Positions 42,649 to 51,351 of a DNA stretch of 64,000 nucleotides are shown here, in pieces (position 1 is the stretch's first letter; every line of letters begins with the position of its first letter). The notes under the pieces are model-generated. The model saw nothing but the letters and a program-made list of their open reading frames with translations, ran no database searches and had not been told where the DNA came from. The translations under genes and the position numbers were made by a program. Source of the stretch: Spirosoma foliorum (GTDB lineage: Bacteria; Bacteroidota; Bacteroidia; Cytophagales; Spirosomataceae); assembly GCF_014117325.1 (NCBI RefSeq), contig NZ_CP059732.1:2555001-2619000 (forward strand), in the 5' to 3' direction.

Positions 42649-42978
42649 ATGAAAAACGCAGAAGAGATACTGGAATCGATTTGGGATGATGCGATGAAGC
42701 GCATTGCCAAAGACCGAGATCCTATCAAAACCTACTATGCCTATTTTGTACCCGCTACCCGCGTCTGGCATATTGCGCCGGTCATGAAAGGGCCAAAGGG
42801 GAGTAGGTGCTTAAGCGTCCTTCGCTGCGAAATTACGACCGAAGCGCTTCACTGGCCCGAACCCTACCCAATCGTAGGTTCAGTTGGTGTGGCTTCCGAC
42901 AAGAAGCGAATTAAGGTTATTGAGGTGACGCCTTTCAAGAATCGAGACTATTATACAATACTTAAGTCTGGGAAATGA
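42649..42978 (+). CDS. Small phage protein, unknown (42649)
   Basis: 109 residues (MKNAEEILESIWDDAMKRIA), alpha/beta with a conserved-looking middle KTYYAYFVPATRVWHIAPVM. Preceded by a C-rich spacer and an AGGAAGAG ribosome site. Its stop overlaps the next ATG (ATGA). First of about ten small genes with tight spacing; none recognised. Confidence 0.62.
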   Translation: MKNAEEILESIWDDAMKRIAKDRDPIKTYYAYFVPATRVWHIAPVMKGPKGSRCLSVLRCEITTEALHWPEPYPIVGSVGVASDKKRIKVIEVTPFKNRDYYTILKSGK

Positions 42979-43262
42979 AGATGGAGAAGAGAGTTGAAGA
43001 TCAGTCACTAGGTATTTTGCCAAGCATTGAGGAAATACGTTATTTCTTTGATGAACAGTTGGGCGATGTCATTTCAGTTAATGAAGATGTTAGCCCAATT
43101 CACGAGGGAGTTTGTATGCTTAACATGAAGGTGCTTATAGAATATGGTATTGATCTAGTCAATTTATATGATGAATCGAAAGCTAGCGGTATACCGATTA
43201 GCAGCATGTTCTGGGAGTCAAAAGGCATTGAGTTCTGGTTTAGTCGAAGAAAAGCAAACTAA
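42975..43262 (+). CDS. Small phage protein, unknown (42975)
   Basis: 95 residues; the ATG at 42975 overlaps the previous stop, and a second ATG at 42981 is possible. Acidic N-terminal two thirds, ending IEFWFSRRKAN. No domain recognised. Confidence 0.58.
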   Translation: MKMEKRVEDQSLGILPSIEEIRYFFDEQLGDVISVNEDVSPIHEGVCMLNMKVLIEYGIDLVNLYDESKASGIPISSMFWESKGIEFWFSRRKAN

Positions 43263-43267
43263 TTCCC

Positions 43268-43618
43268 ATGCCAACACACGAACTACTAAAACCGCTTGAA
43301 TCCCTTTTGGACCTCAGTGCTGAACAGTGCAACGCCCTGACCGATGAGGGCTACCAACCCCACGAAGTTGTTAGTGAGGTCGCCCAGGTGTTGGATCGGC
43401 TGAATCGAAAGGCACAGATTAACATGGCCGCTAGGGCGCTACCCATTGACCACAAATCCGCGTTGCAAGCCATCGCCTACGCGCTTACGCTTGATTCAGG
43501 TCCAGATTATCGGGCTGAATGCCAGAAGGCATTCATGAAGTTGTGTGGATTGGATAGCTTCGATTATCAGGATTCAAAACTGGTCATGGATGTATTGAGG
43601 CCTTATAATATAGTTTAA
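43268..43618 (+). CDS. Small phage protein, unknown (43268)
   Basis: 116 residues (MPTHELLKPLESLLDLSAEQ), almost all helical, acidic. Segments EVAQVLDRLNRKAQINMAAR and SALQAIAYALTLD could form a helical bundle. No motif recognised. Confidence 0.58.
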   Translation: MPTHELLKPLESLLDLSAEQCNALTDEGYQPHEVVSEVAQVLDRLNRKAQINMAARALPIDHKSALQAIAYALTLDSGPDYRAECQKAFMKLCGLDSFDYQDSKLVMDVLRPYNIV

Positions 43619-43675
43619 TTGCCCCCCAGTCGATCACAAGCCGGGTAGCCAAAAAAAAATGAGGAGGAAATAAGG

Positions 43676-43924
43676 ATGGAAGAGAATAACGGTTGGTTTC
43701 CCAAAGAATCAGCACCTAAAGACGGATCATGGTTTTTGGTTTTAGTGCCTGATAGTGCCATGTGTTGGGGGCCTTATGACTTCGCTGCATGGCAAACCAT
43801 TGATTGGCAACGCTGGGACAATTTAAGCTTTGAGAGTGGTACACAAGGCTATTTTGGCGGAACTGATACCAGCGAGGTAATTGAATTCTATTGGTGGCGC
43901 CCATTGCCAGCGCTGCCGAACTAA
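43676..43924 (+). CDS. DUF551-like small phage protein
   Basis: 82 residues with the Trp/Pro-rich pattern of DUF551-type phage proteins: GWFPKESAPKDGSWFLVLVP at the start and EFYWWRPLPALPN at the end. Strong AGGAGGAAA ribosome site before the start. Function of DUF551 is unknown; common in phage early regions. Confidence 0.7.
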   Translation: MEENNGWFPKESAPKDGSWFLVLVPDSAMCWGPYDFAAWQTIDWQRWDNLSFESGTQGYFGGTDTSEVIEFYWWRPLPALPN

Positions 43925-43968
43925 CTAAACCACACCCCCGGCGCGGGGAGACAGGAGGAAGAAAAGGG

Positions 43969-44241
43969 ATGGAAGGACTACGATTTAATATAAATAATCA
44001 TATTGGTGTTAGGCTTACACCCAAAGGTTTTGCAAGGTGGAAGGCCAATGATGATGCTATCCTGCCGAAGGAGTTTCAGCGTCCATTATCCTATTATGAG
44101 GATCAGCAAGACGCTAATGGATATGTTCGATTTTGCCTGTGGATGTTTATGCAAACGTTTGGCCCACACATTTACATGGGCATGAAGGAGACGTATTTCG
44201 AATCAAATGAGATTGTAATACCAAGCGTTTATTTCGAATGA
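43969..44241 (+). CDS. Small phage protein, unknown (43969)
   Basis: 90 residues from the ATG at 43969, chosen for its AGGAGGAAG site. MEGLRFNINNHIGVRLTPKG ... EIVIPSVYFE, mixed alpha/beta. Overlaps the next gene by 4 bases. No domain recognised. Confidence 0.58.
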   Translation: MEGLRFNINNHIGVRLTPKGFARWKANDDAILPKEFQRPLSYYEDQQDANGYVRFCLWMFMQTFGPHIYMGMKETYFESNEIVIPSVYFE

Positions 44242-44729
44242 CTACTCCACCACCACCCCGCCCCTTAAGCATCCACCAGCGTGTCGTCATCACCCAGGCA
44301 GAGCATGGCTTTGCGGGTAGCTCAGCGACCATTACCGGACTTGACTACCGAGACCCGAAAGAGCCCAAGGTATGGGTACTTGTTGAGGGCGATTCGGAAA
44401 GTTACCCGTTTTCGCCCGAGCAGTTGCAAGGAGTGAGTAGTAGAGGATTAGGTGAGATCACCGAAGCCGAAGCCAGGGAGTGCTTTAAGGTTGCGTTTGG
44501 TTCCCCACTAGAACAATATGCAATGTCTGGGGTCAGTCCAGAAGAGGGAGCTATTGAGATTTATGCCTATGAAAAAGATGGGGAGCGGATCGATATAACA
44601 ATATTGAGCGACGGACAAATGGCAGCAACTGCGTACTATCCAGACCAGCGCATGTTTTCGCCCTTTTTTAACGCCCCGGCTTTGGTTCGCTACCTGGAGT
44701 CGATCGGGGTGAAGTTTATAGTAGATTAG
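44238..44729 (+). CDS. Phage protein, unknown (44238)
   Basis: 163 residues. The N-terminus VVITQAEHGFAGSSATITG ... EGDSESYPFSPEQL suggests a small beta-barrel (SH3- or KOW-like); the C-terminus (MFSPFFNAPALVRYLESIG) is helical. The first half resembles the sort of domain that binds nucleic acids, but that is inference only. Coupled to 43969 by ATGA. Confidence 0.58.
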   Translation: MTTPPPPRPLSIHQRVVITQAEHGFAGSSATITGLDYRDPKEPKVWVLVEGDSESYPFSPEQLQGVSSRGLGEITEAEARECFKVAFGSPLEQYAMSGVSPEEGAIEIYAYEKDGERIDITILSDGQMAATAYYPDQRMFSPFFNAPALVRYLESIGVKFIVD

Positions 44730-44736
44730 CAGAGAA

Positions 44737-45192
44737 ATGAAGAAGCAAACAATTACATATCACACTAACCTGGAAGCATATCGGGAAGTCAATAAGGCTA
44801 CGTATGCTACTGACTGTATGTGGTCATTCCGCATTCGCATGGAGGTTGATACGCTAACAATTTCTTTAGCACATATCCTCAATGATCCCGTTCCTGCCAA
44901 AGAGATTGTAGCCCAATTACTTGATAAGTCGTGGTCACATGAGAGCCCAGCTTCATACCTGACGATTCATGGAGACAATTGTAGGCAACTTGCATTAATG
45001 GGGACTAGTATTGATGATTTATTGCTTTGCAATGGCTTTTTCCCGCCTATATTAGTCAGCGTGATCCGAGCAAAGCAACCCATTCACATTAGTCTTGAAA
45101 AGTTGATAAATCCAGCCCAGTATGGCCCTTTGCCCTCACGCAGAGGTCGCAACCTACGCCCCCAGCAGGGCAAGAAAACCAGGTATACATAG
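44737..45192 (+). CDS. Phage protein, unknown (44737)
   Basis: 151 residues (MKKQTITYHTNLEAYREVNK). Soluble mixed fold; the basic, Arg-rich C-terminus (SRRGRNLRPQQGKKTRYT) could contact nucleic acid. Seven bases after the previous stop with an AGAGAAATG start context. No domain recognised. Confidence 0.58.
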   Translation: MKKQTITYHTNLEAYREVNKATYATDCMWSFRIRMEVDTLTISLAHILNDPVPAKEIVAQLLDKSWSHESPASYLTIHGDNCRQLALMGTSIDDLLLCNGFFPPILVSVIRAKQPIHISLEKLINPAQYGPLPSRRGRNLRPQQGKKTRYT

Positions 45193-45212
45193 TATAATTA
45201 TTACAATTGAAT

Positions 45213-45464
45213 ATGAGAGTATTTGATATTGAGAGAGATGGACTGCCTGACATGGATAAATTAGTTGGTCGGGTAGCCTTTATTTTTGATGGGTGTATCG
45301 TTTCCGGGTGGCCACTATACAATATCCATTTAGAATATCCAGAAAATAATTATCCTGAATACGGAATGGACGTATGGGAAGCAAATAGTGATGTTGGCCG
45401 AGCAGTCAGATTTGAAGGGATTAAAAAGTACGTCATATTTGATGTGCCGGTGTGGGACCTATGA
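45213..45464 (+). CDS. Small acidic phage protein (45213)
   Basis: 83 residues from the ATG at 45213 (MRVFDIERDGLPDMDKLVGR). Acidic, aromatic-rich, mostly beta. No motif recognised. Confidence 0.55.
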   Translation: MRVFDIERDGLPDMDKLVGRVAFIFDGCIVSGWPLYNIHLEYPENNYPEYGMDVWEANSDVGRAVRFEGIKKYVIFDVPVWDL

Positions 45465-45539
45465 AACGCCAACCACTACCTGCCCCCTCCGCCGAGGGAT
45501 TGGAATGACGCAGGAATCAGGACATACCAAACTATCACA

Positions 45540-45980
45540 ATGACCACCCAGCAACTACGATCGATTGCCAGCTATTGGGGTACATATACTGCATCTTATA
45601 TTGATTCACATCAAAAAAGCCACCACAGGCTATTGGTTGATGCTGATGTGATGCGCGATCTGGAAGAGACAATGGTCAGGAGCTTCAAGCTCCACCTCCG
45701 ACGCATTGACAGCCTGACGGATGAGGAAGTAGAAACCCTCATGCAACTAACCGAGCAACACAATCCAGAATTTCAATTTAATGGTGATACCCGGATTGAT
45801 CGAAGCGCAGAGGACTGTATCTATATCGGTATGGATGGGAAGTTGATTCTGTATTTTAATGGAGAAATCGCTATCGACCGCCACTATAGCGGAATCACAG
45901 CGCCTTTATACGCCTACCTGCAATCCATTGCCGTGTACGTGCCAGGAACTATTGAGGAGGAGTTTGTTGAATTTGTATGA
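45540..45980 (+). CDS. Phage protein, unknown (45540)
   Basis: 146 residues, acidic, with LEETMVRSFKLHLRRIDSLT and the closing IAVYVPGTIEEEFVEFV. Its last bases overlap the 45977 gene by 4. The C-terminal part of the two proteins (YAYLQSIAVYV here, IVAMFNAAGVEM there) is alike in layout and also resembles the end of the 44238 product (LVRYLESIGVKF), hinting at a repeated domain among these small genes. Confidence 0.58.
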   Translation: MTTQQLRSIASYWGTYTASYIDSHQKSHHRLLVDADVMRDLEETMVRSFKLHLRRIDSLTDEEVETLMQLTEQHNPEFQFNGDTRIDRSAEDCIYIGMDGKLILYFNGEIAIDRHYSGITAPLYAYLQSIAVYVPGTIEEEFVEFV

Positions 45981-46273
45981 CCTTTCGAGAACTAACCAAC
46001 AACCCCCAACTACTGGCAAATCCCGCATTGGCTACCTTATTAGGGATTGAGCCAGGCAGCCAGATAGACTTCTTCTCAGAACTACAGCGATATGCCTGCG
46101 ACTATCAAGACCTAGATTACACCAATTACGGTCACTATGTTGTTCTGTGCGATGGAAATGTTGAGCTTTTCCAATCCGGCACTATTGAGGTGCGTTGTTA
46201 CAATCTAGGCATTAACATCTTTCGCATTGTTGCCATGTTCAATGCAGCAGGAGTTGAGATGCAATTTGCTTGA
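45977..46273 (+). CDS. Phage protein, unknown (45977)
   Basis: 98 residues (MTFRELTNNPQLLANPALAT), coupled to 45540 by ATGA. Last gene before the structural operon. The segment VLCDGNVELFQSGTIEVRCY parallels the 45540 product (IGMDGKLILYFNGEIAIDRH), so the two may share a small domain. Function unknown. Confidence 0.58.
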   Translation: MTFRELTNNPQLLANPALATLLGIEPGSQIDFFSELQRYACDYQDLDYTNYGHYVVLCDGNVELFQSGTIEVRCYNLGINIFRIVAMFNAAGVEMQFA

Positions 46274-46337
46274 CTCGTATTTTTTTTGCACATTTACTTT
46301 GAAAAAAGAAGAACTTTGTTTTAGAAAGTAAGTTCAA
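46274..46337 (+). promoter_or_regulatory. Likely leader of the packaging/structural operon
   Basis: AT-rich 64-base gap with TTTACTTTG and AACTTTG, both near-matches to the -7 box, before the terminase genes. The position suits the late promoter, but neither box is perfect. Confidence 0.35.
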
Positions 46338-46874
46338 ATGCCAGCACCGAAGGGGAATAAGTATGCATTAGGCAATCAGGGAGGGCGACCACCGATCTAC
46401 AGCAGTGTAGAGGATTTGGCGACTAACATCGAAGCCTATTTTACTTATTGTGAGGGGGAGAGTCACGAGGAAGAACGGACAGAGAAGAAAAAGCAGAAAA
46501 ACCCAACCACCAAAAAGATGGAAACGGTTGAGGTGAAAACTATGGTCACGGTTTGGGATCGTGACCCAGAGCGGCCAACATGGACGAATTTAGCCTTGTT
46601 TTTGGGGTTTGAATCAAGAAAAACCCTGCATGACTACTCACAGAAGGAAGAGTTTAGTTACCCGATTAAAAGGGCCCTTACAATCATTGAGAGTATATAT
46701 GAAGATGCCCTCATGTCACAGGGACCAACGGGGGCCATATTTGCCTTGAAAAATCTTGGATGGACTGATAGTAAGGAAGTTACGGGTAAAGATGGTGGAC
46801 CAATCCAACATTCGCACACGCTTACACCTGAGGACGTTGCCGCATTCTCCGCCAAATTCAATAAGACTTATTAA
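46338..46874 (+). CDS. Terminase small subunit
   Basis: 178 residues starting MPAPKGNKYALGNQGGRPPI, the hallmark N-terminus of Bacteroidota phage small terminases (also seen as DNA-packaging protein). A helix-turn-helix-like segment (WTNLALFLGFESRKTLHDYS) would bind the packaging site; the C-terminus is predicted to bind the large subunit. It ends one base into the terL start. Confidence 0.85.
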   Translation: MPAPKGNKYALGNQGGRPPIYSSVEDLATNIEAYFTYCEGESHEEERTEKKKQKNPTTKKMETVEVKTMVTVWDRDPERPTWTNLALFLGFESRKTLHDYSQKEEFSYPIKRALTIIESIYEDALMSQGPTGAIFALKNLGWTDSKEVTGKDGGPIQHSHTLTPEDVAAFSAKFNKTY

Positions 46875-48352
46875 TGGTTGATGAACTCAATATAAAGGAG
46901 TGGAAATTCAATAGACTCAATACACAAGAGAGCCTATTGAATCATACCCGCTACTTTTTTAAAGAGCTATATGGTCGAAAGTTTGTCGTTAACTCACACC
47001 ACGAGGCTGTTTGTGAGCTATTAGATCGAGTTATTAAAGGTGAGGTAACTAAGGTGATGATTAACATTGCTCCACGATATGGAAAAACGGAGATTGCTGT
47101 AAAGAATTTTATATCTCATGGCCTAGCCCTCAATCCAGCCTCTAAGTACATTCACCTGTCCTACTCGGATGACCTGGCGCTGGATAACTCCGAAGGGGTA
47201 AAAGCTATCGTTGAACACGAAGCCTATCAAGCCCTTTTTCCTGAAGTTCAGATCAAGAAAGATTCCAAAGCCAAAAAGAAATGGTATACTACTGCTGGAG
47301 GTGGTGTTTATGCGACCTCAACAGCTGGCCAGGTGACTGGTTTCGGGGCGGGTCACGTTGACAAGGAAGAAGATGAGGAAGAGTTTTTAAGTGAACTGGA
47401 CTCACTGTTAAATCAAATAGGCATTAATACCGGTTTTGGTGGCGCATTAGTTATTGATGACCCCATTAAACCTGAAGACGCTGACAGCGAAGACCGTCGA
47501 AATCGAATCAATGCTCGGTATGACAGCACCATCAAGAATCGCGTTAACTCCCGTCGCACTCCCATAATATTGATGGGTCAGCGCACTCATGATAATGATC
47601 TGTGTGGCTATTTGCTGAAAAATGAACCTGGAGAATGGACTGTGCTAAGTCTGCCTTGCATTCAGGAAGATAGCAATGGCGGACAGTATGCCTTGTGGCC
47701 ATTCAAGCACAAATTAAGTGAACTGATAACCCTTCGTACTCAAAACCCTGTCGTCTTCGAGCGGCAGATGCAGCAAAATCCAACACCCGCCGAAGGATTT
47801 CTCTACGACCGTCCATTCAAGACTTACGAGGTTATTCCTGTAACGGTTAAGAAGCCAATTCGTAAGAACTATACCGATACGGCTGATGAGGGTTCTGATT
47901 TTTTGTGCTCTATAGATTACATCGAAACCGACACGGCCATGTACGTAACAGATATTCTCTTTACACAGGCAAGCATGGAGACTACCGAAACCCAAACGGC
48001 TAAAATGGTATGGGGAGATGAAGTGGATGTGTGCCGGGTTGAATCTAATAACGGGGGTAAAGGCTTTCAGCGCAATGTTGAAAAACAGGTTCGTCTGCTG
48101 GGTAATCTACGCATGCGCTTTGTGTGGTTCCATCAGGGCGAGAATAAATACGCTCGCATATTCACCAATTCCAATACCGTCCTTAACCTAATTCACTTCC
48201 CGAAAGATTGGGAAGCCCGTTGGCCAAAATTTGCCCAGCAAGTAAAGACGTATATGGCGGTAGGTAAGAATGCCCATGACGATGCTCCGGATACCTTGAC
48301 GGGCATGGTCGAGTTTTTTGGTAAAGATAAATCTGAACGCGTATTCCTGTAA
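46874..48352 (+). CDS. terL: Terminase large subunit
   Basis: 492 residues. ATPase domain with Walker A-like APRYGKTEIAVKNF (about 70) and Walker B GALVIDDPIK; the nuclease domain follows with the acidic pocket at LCSIDYIETDTAMYVTD and a late HDDAPD motif. Between the GFGAGH segment and Walker B there is an acidic insertion (KEEDEEEFLSELDSL) of about 30 residues. It drives DNA into proheads and cuts it. Confidence 0.92.
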   Translation: MVDELNIKEWKFNRLNTQESLLNHTRYFFKELYGRKFVVNSHHEAVCELLDRVIKGEVTKVMINIAPRYGKTEIAVKNFISHGLALNPASKYIHLSYSDDLALDNSEGVKAIVEHEAYQALFPEVQIKKDSKAKKKWYTTAGGGVYATSTAGQVTGFGAGHVDKEEDEEEFLSELDSLLNQIGINTGFGGALVIDDPIKPEDADSEDRRNRINARYDSTIKNRVNSRRTPIILMGQRTHDNDLCGYLLKNEPGEWTVLSLPCIQEDSNGGQYALWPFKHKLSELITLRTQNPVVFERQMQQNPTPAEGFLYDRPFKTYEVIPVTVKKPIRKNYTDTADEGSDFLCSIDYIETDTAMYVTDILFTQASMETTETQTAKMVWGDEVDVCRVESNNGGKGFQRNVEKQVRLLGNLRMRFVWFHQGENKYARIFTNSNTVLNLIHFPKDWEARWPKFAQQVKTYMAVGKNAHDDAPDTLTGMVEFFGKDKSERVFL

Positions 48353-48355
48353 CCC

Positions 48356-48529
48356 ATGCTAATATTCATTCCCGCCATTCTCCTTGCCACTATTCAGGCG
48401 CTCGTCTGTGCTTACTTTCTGATGCAGGCCATCAAGGAAGAGGAGGGGCGTACCGGTAGTTTGATCTATTCAGGCATAGCGGCCTGTACTACTTTGTTTC
48501 TGTTCACCATAGCGGCACTACACGTATGA
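48356..48529 (+). CDS. Two-helix membrane miniprotein between terL and portal
   Basis: 57 residues: MLIFIPAILLATIQALVCAY, a polar turn KEEEGRTG, then a second hydrophobic stretch (IYSGIAACTTLFLFTIAAL). Its ATGA overlaps the portal start, so coupling is tight. The layout is holin-like in size and topology, but holins rarely sit here; the role is unknown. Confidence 0.6.
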   Translation: MLIFIPAILLATIQALVCAYFLMQAIKEEEGRTGSLIYSGIAACTTLFLFTIAALHV

Positions 48530-49899
48530 GCCTATTTTCTTCCCTTTCCCTGGCTGCCAGTAAAGCTGCTAAGCCACCCAAGCCAACAAACCGGGAAATC
48601 ACCCGCGATGTGCTTGGCGATGGTAAAATCAAGATCCTCAACGGGCAGGTGACGTTATATGGCGATGGCACGGAAACCCTGATTCGCAATAGCTACATGG
48701 CCAATGCGGACTTGTATGCCATTGTTCGCTATATCGTCAACAAGGCCCTTCGCGCCAAGTATTTTAACTACAAGGTCGTTGATGAAAAGGCGCTGGCCGA
48801 CTACCGGATGCTTAAAGGCCCAGGCTCTAATGAAGCCAGCCTGAAAGAAGCCCGTAAGGTACGGACAAAAGCCCTGGTGAACACGGTAAATCCGGGTATT
48901 GATGCTTTACTGACCAAGCCCAACCCGAGCCAAAGTTTCAAAGTGCTTACCGAAGCGGCTGTGGCATATAAATTACTGACGGGTGAGCGGTTCCTGCAAC
49001 GCATTGAGGGACTAAGTCCAGTAACACGCCTATTCATCCTACCCCCTACGCAGATGGAGGTAAAAACGGGCGATAAGTATCTGGAAATTGAAAGTTACCT
49101 CTACCGGCCCACGCAAAGCGAATTAACGCCACAAGAAATTATCTTCTCCAAAATGTTTCACCCCGCCATGGGTGGCTATGGGGATGAGCTACGGGGGCTA
49201 TCCCCCCTGCGCGTCATGGCGCTACAGATTCAGAAATCGAACGAGGGCATTCTATCGGGTCTGCGGCAGTATCAAAACGCAGGTCCTCCAGGGTTGTTAT
49301 CGCTGACGGATGATGAGGTGCCGCTTTCACCCGAACAGTCGGAGCAGTACGAAGCCAGATTGGCCCGTCGTAACGGCTCTAACAACCGGGGACGTATCAA
49401 CATTACCGGTATGCACGCCGAATGGGTCGCCCTGGGCCTTTCGCCCGTTGATTTGGATATCCTACAATCGGGTGTATTTGATCTTCGAGCCATGTGTAGG
49501 GCTTATGGGCTGGACAGTAAGCTGTTTAACGATAACGCAGCCTCGACCATGAACAACCAGACCGATGCGGGCAAGGCGGCTATTGTGAACGCGGTTATAC
49601 CTGCCGTTGAGGATTGGGGGGATGACTTAAACACTATGATTGAGCCGTTTAACGTGAAGGGCGAACGTAACTACATTGATGCCGACGTGACGCACTTCCC
49701 CGAACTGGCCGATGATCTGGACAAGGTAATGGATCGCATGATAAAGGGGCCGTTTAAGCCCAACCAGATATTGGAGGCTATGCACTATGAGGCCGACCCC
49801 AACCCGTTAATGGATGAGGTCTGGATGCCAAACGATAAAACGCCATTGTCTCAGTTTAGCCCCGACGCACCACCAGTAAAAAATGATAATACGTACTGA
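48526..49899 (+). CDS. Portal protein, HK97 family
   Basis: 457 residues with the typical phage portal core: ANADLYAIVRYIVNKALRA, a beta-rich wing (LFILPPTQMEVKTGDKYLE), SPLRVMALQIQKSNEGILSG and the C-terminal MNNQTDAGKAAIVNAVIPAV. Forms the dodecameric ring at one capsid vertex. Overlaps the next gene by 17 bases. Confidence 0.9.
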   Translation: MSLFSSLSLAASKAAKPPKPTNREITRDVLGDGKIKILNGQVTLYGDGTETLIRNSYMANADLYAIVRYIVNKALRAKYFNYKVVDEKALADYRMLKGPGSNEASLKEARKVRTKALVNTVNPGIDALLTKPNPSQSFKVLTEAAVAYKLLTGERFLQRIEGLSPVTRLFILPPTQMEVKTGDKYLEIESYLYRPTQSELTPQEIIFSKMFHPAMGGYGDELRGLSPLRVMALQIQKSNEGILSGLRQYQNAGPPGLLSLTDDEVPLSPEQSEQYEARLARRNGSNNRGRINITGMHAEWVALGLSPVDLDILQSGVFDLRAMCRAYGLDSKLFNDNAASTMNNQTDAGKAAIVNAVIPAVEDWGDDLNTMIEPFNVKGERNYIDADVTHFPELADDLDKVMDRMIKGPFKPNQILEAMHYEADPNPLMDEVWMPNDKTPLSQFSPDAPPVKNDNTY

Positions 49900-50443
49900 G
49901 TTGAGCCTAACGCTATTGCGAGATCATCAGGCGGCAATAATGCCCGCAATATCGCCACTGTTAATAACCGGAGATGTTGGGCGTATTGTTCATGAAGTCA
50001 TTACATTGGCACATAAACGCAATCTGATCAATAGTAGTAACCTGCACGAGATAGCGGGCGTATTGACTGGCTTTAATTTAATTGAGTCAATCTATTCAGG
50101 TTGTGGTGGGTATTGTGAGATTGACGCCAAAAATATTGCTATCAGTTCTGAGTACTCGTTAATCAATAAGAAACTAACCCTCTGCCATGAAATGGGTCAT
50201 GCCATACAGGTAAGATCGGGGCATTTTGATAAACGTACATTATTACTTAGTGACTTGATTCGCGAAGAGCAACAGGCAGAGACAATTGGGTATTATTTGT
50301 TTAAAGCACTATTCCCTTCTGTCACACCAAAAAAGGAATGGTTCAGCGTCTACTTCGAGCAAAGCGACTTTGTGTTTTTGCGCAACTGGTATGGCGAGTA
50401 TTGCCAAAATGATCTATACAAAGAACCTAGTCCAACGCTTTGA
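49883..50443 (+). CDS. ImmA/IrrE-type metallopeptidase
   Basis: 186 residues; zinc site CHEMGHAIQ (H102, E103, H106) plus a downstream Glu in REEQQAE, matching the ImmA/IrrE family. Members cleave phage repressors or transcription regulators. There is no adjacent XRE partner. The start at 49883 lies inside the portal gene; an ATG at 49940 (MPAISPLL) would avoid the overlap. Sits in a structural operon as a moron. Confidence 0.8.
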   Translation: MIIRTELSLTLLRDHQAAIMPAISPLLITGDVGRIVHEVITLAHKRNLINSSNLHEIAGVLTGFNLIESIYSGCGGYCEIDAKNIAISSEYSLINKKLTLCHEMGHAIQVRSGHFDKRTLLLSDLIREEQQAETIGYYLFKALFPSVTPKKEWFSVYFEQSDFVFLRNWYGEYCQNDLYKEPSPTL

Positions 50444-50492
50444 TATTCAGCCGTTCGGTTGTAATTTAGTAGGATATAAATACTTATAGTTT

Positions 50493-50837
50493 ATGGATAT
50501 GAGTGGCGTATTAGCAGGCATTAATCAGGGTCAGTTGAGGCAAGATTTTTTTCGGACATTCGCTACTCCGGCACAAATTTTCTACAAAAGGGGCATCACG
50601 GTAGAGGATCAGGCCGTAATTAATTCCCTGCTTTTGTCTGGACTTACAAAGGCAAATCCCGGCAAAGAGGTTTATGCCTATGCGGGGTTGGTTTACAACA
50701 GCAAGGCTTTGTTTGTTGAGCTTAGAGTTGAACAGGCATCAACGTTTACACTATATCCAACAGGAGATATTTATCCGTATTGGGATGTAGAAAAAGGCTT
50801 TGATTACACCAAACTAGCTGAACGCATATTAGGATGA
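50493..50837 (+). CDS. Phage protein, unknown (50493)
   Basis: 114 residues, MDMSGVLAGINQGQLRQDFF. The C-terminal half is a beta-rich domain (YAYAGLVYNSKALFVELRVE). ATGA overlap with the next gene. Function unknown. Confidence 0.58.
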   Translation: MDMSGVLAGINQGQLRQDFFRTFATPAQIFYKRGITVEDQAVINSLLLSGLTKANPGKEVYAYAGLVYNSKALFVELRVEQASTFTLYPTGDIYPYWDVEKGFDYTKLAERILG

Positions 50838-51085
50838 AACGACGAAACTTCTTTGGCAGCCTCTTCGCTGCCGGTGCTGTGATTAAGAACTCTGTGCCGA
50901 TTGTATTGGGCAAGGATACGGGCAAGAGTGCGGAGGTGGTGACGCCAGTGGATAGGCTGAAATTTGATTTTGAGGGTGCCCTTAGTGCGCCCGTTCGGAC
51001 TATGCAGACTCATATCAAGGTGAGTAGCACGGATTTGTTTACAGTGTTGGATCGGGCCAAGAAAATCCAGAACGAGTATCGGTAA
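50834..51085 (+). CDS. Small phage protein with Tat-like N-terminus
   Basis: 83 residues starting MKRRNFFGSLFAAGAVI: twin arginine followed by a hydrophobic stretch, as in Tat signals of Bacteroidota exported proteins, though short. The remainder (VVTPVDRLKFDFEGALSAPV) is soluble. Whether it is truly exported is uncertain. Confidence 0.55.
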   Translation: MKRRNFFGSLFAAGAVIKNSVPIVLGKDTGKSAEVVTPVDRLKFDFEGALSAPVRTMQTHIKVSSTDLFTVLDRAKKIQNEYR

Positions 51086-51348
51086 TGCCAACAGAAACGG
51101 AGAAGAGCCTTGCTAGTGCCGTAGTTCGGCTTGTTGCCGAGAAAGCGGCTTTGCAGACGATTATGGAAAATATGGATCAAGAATTACTGTTTGGTAATGG
51201 ACCTGGCTTGCCCTATCCACAAATAGACTACGGGGAAAAGCGCCAACGGCTTTTTAATATGCACGACGAAGCACAGGACCGCAAACGTCGCGGCACGTTC
51301 GGGCCATTTGCCAAACCTAAAGGAATGTTGAAAACTAACTTATACTAA
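51085..51348 (+). CDS. Small phage protein, unknown (51085)
   Basis: 87 residues; start overlaps the previous stop by one base (TAATG). Helical N-terminal half (VVRLVAEKAALQTIMENMDQ) then a basic tail (RKRRGTFGPFAKPKG). No domain recognised. Confidence 0.58.
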   Translation: MPTETEKSLASAVVRLVAEKAALQTIMENMDQELLFGNGPGLPYPQIDYGEKRQRLFNMHDEAQDRKRRGTFGPFAKPKGMLKTNLY

Positions 51349-51351
51349 CTC

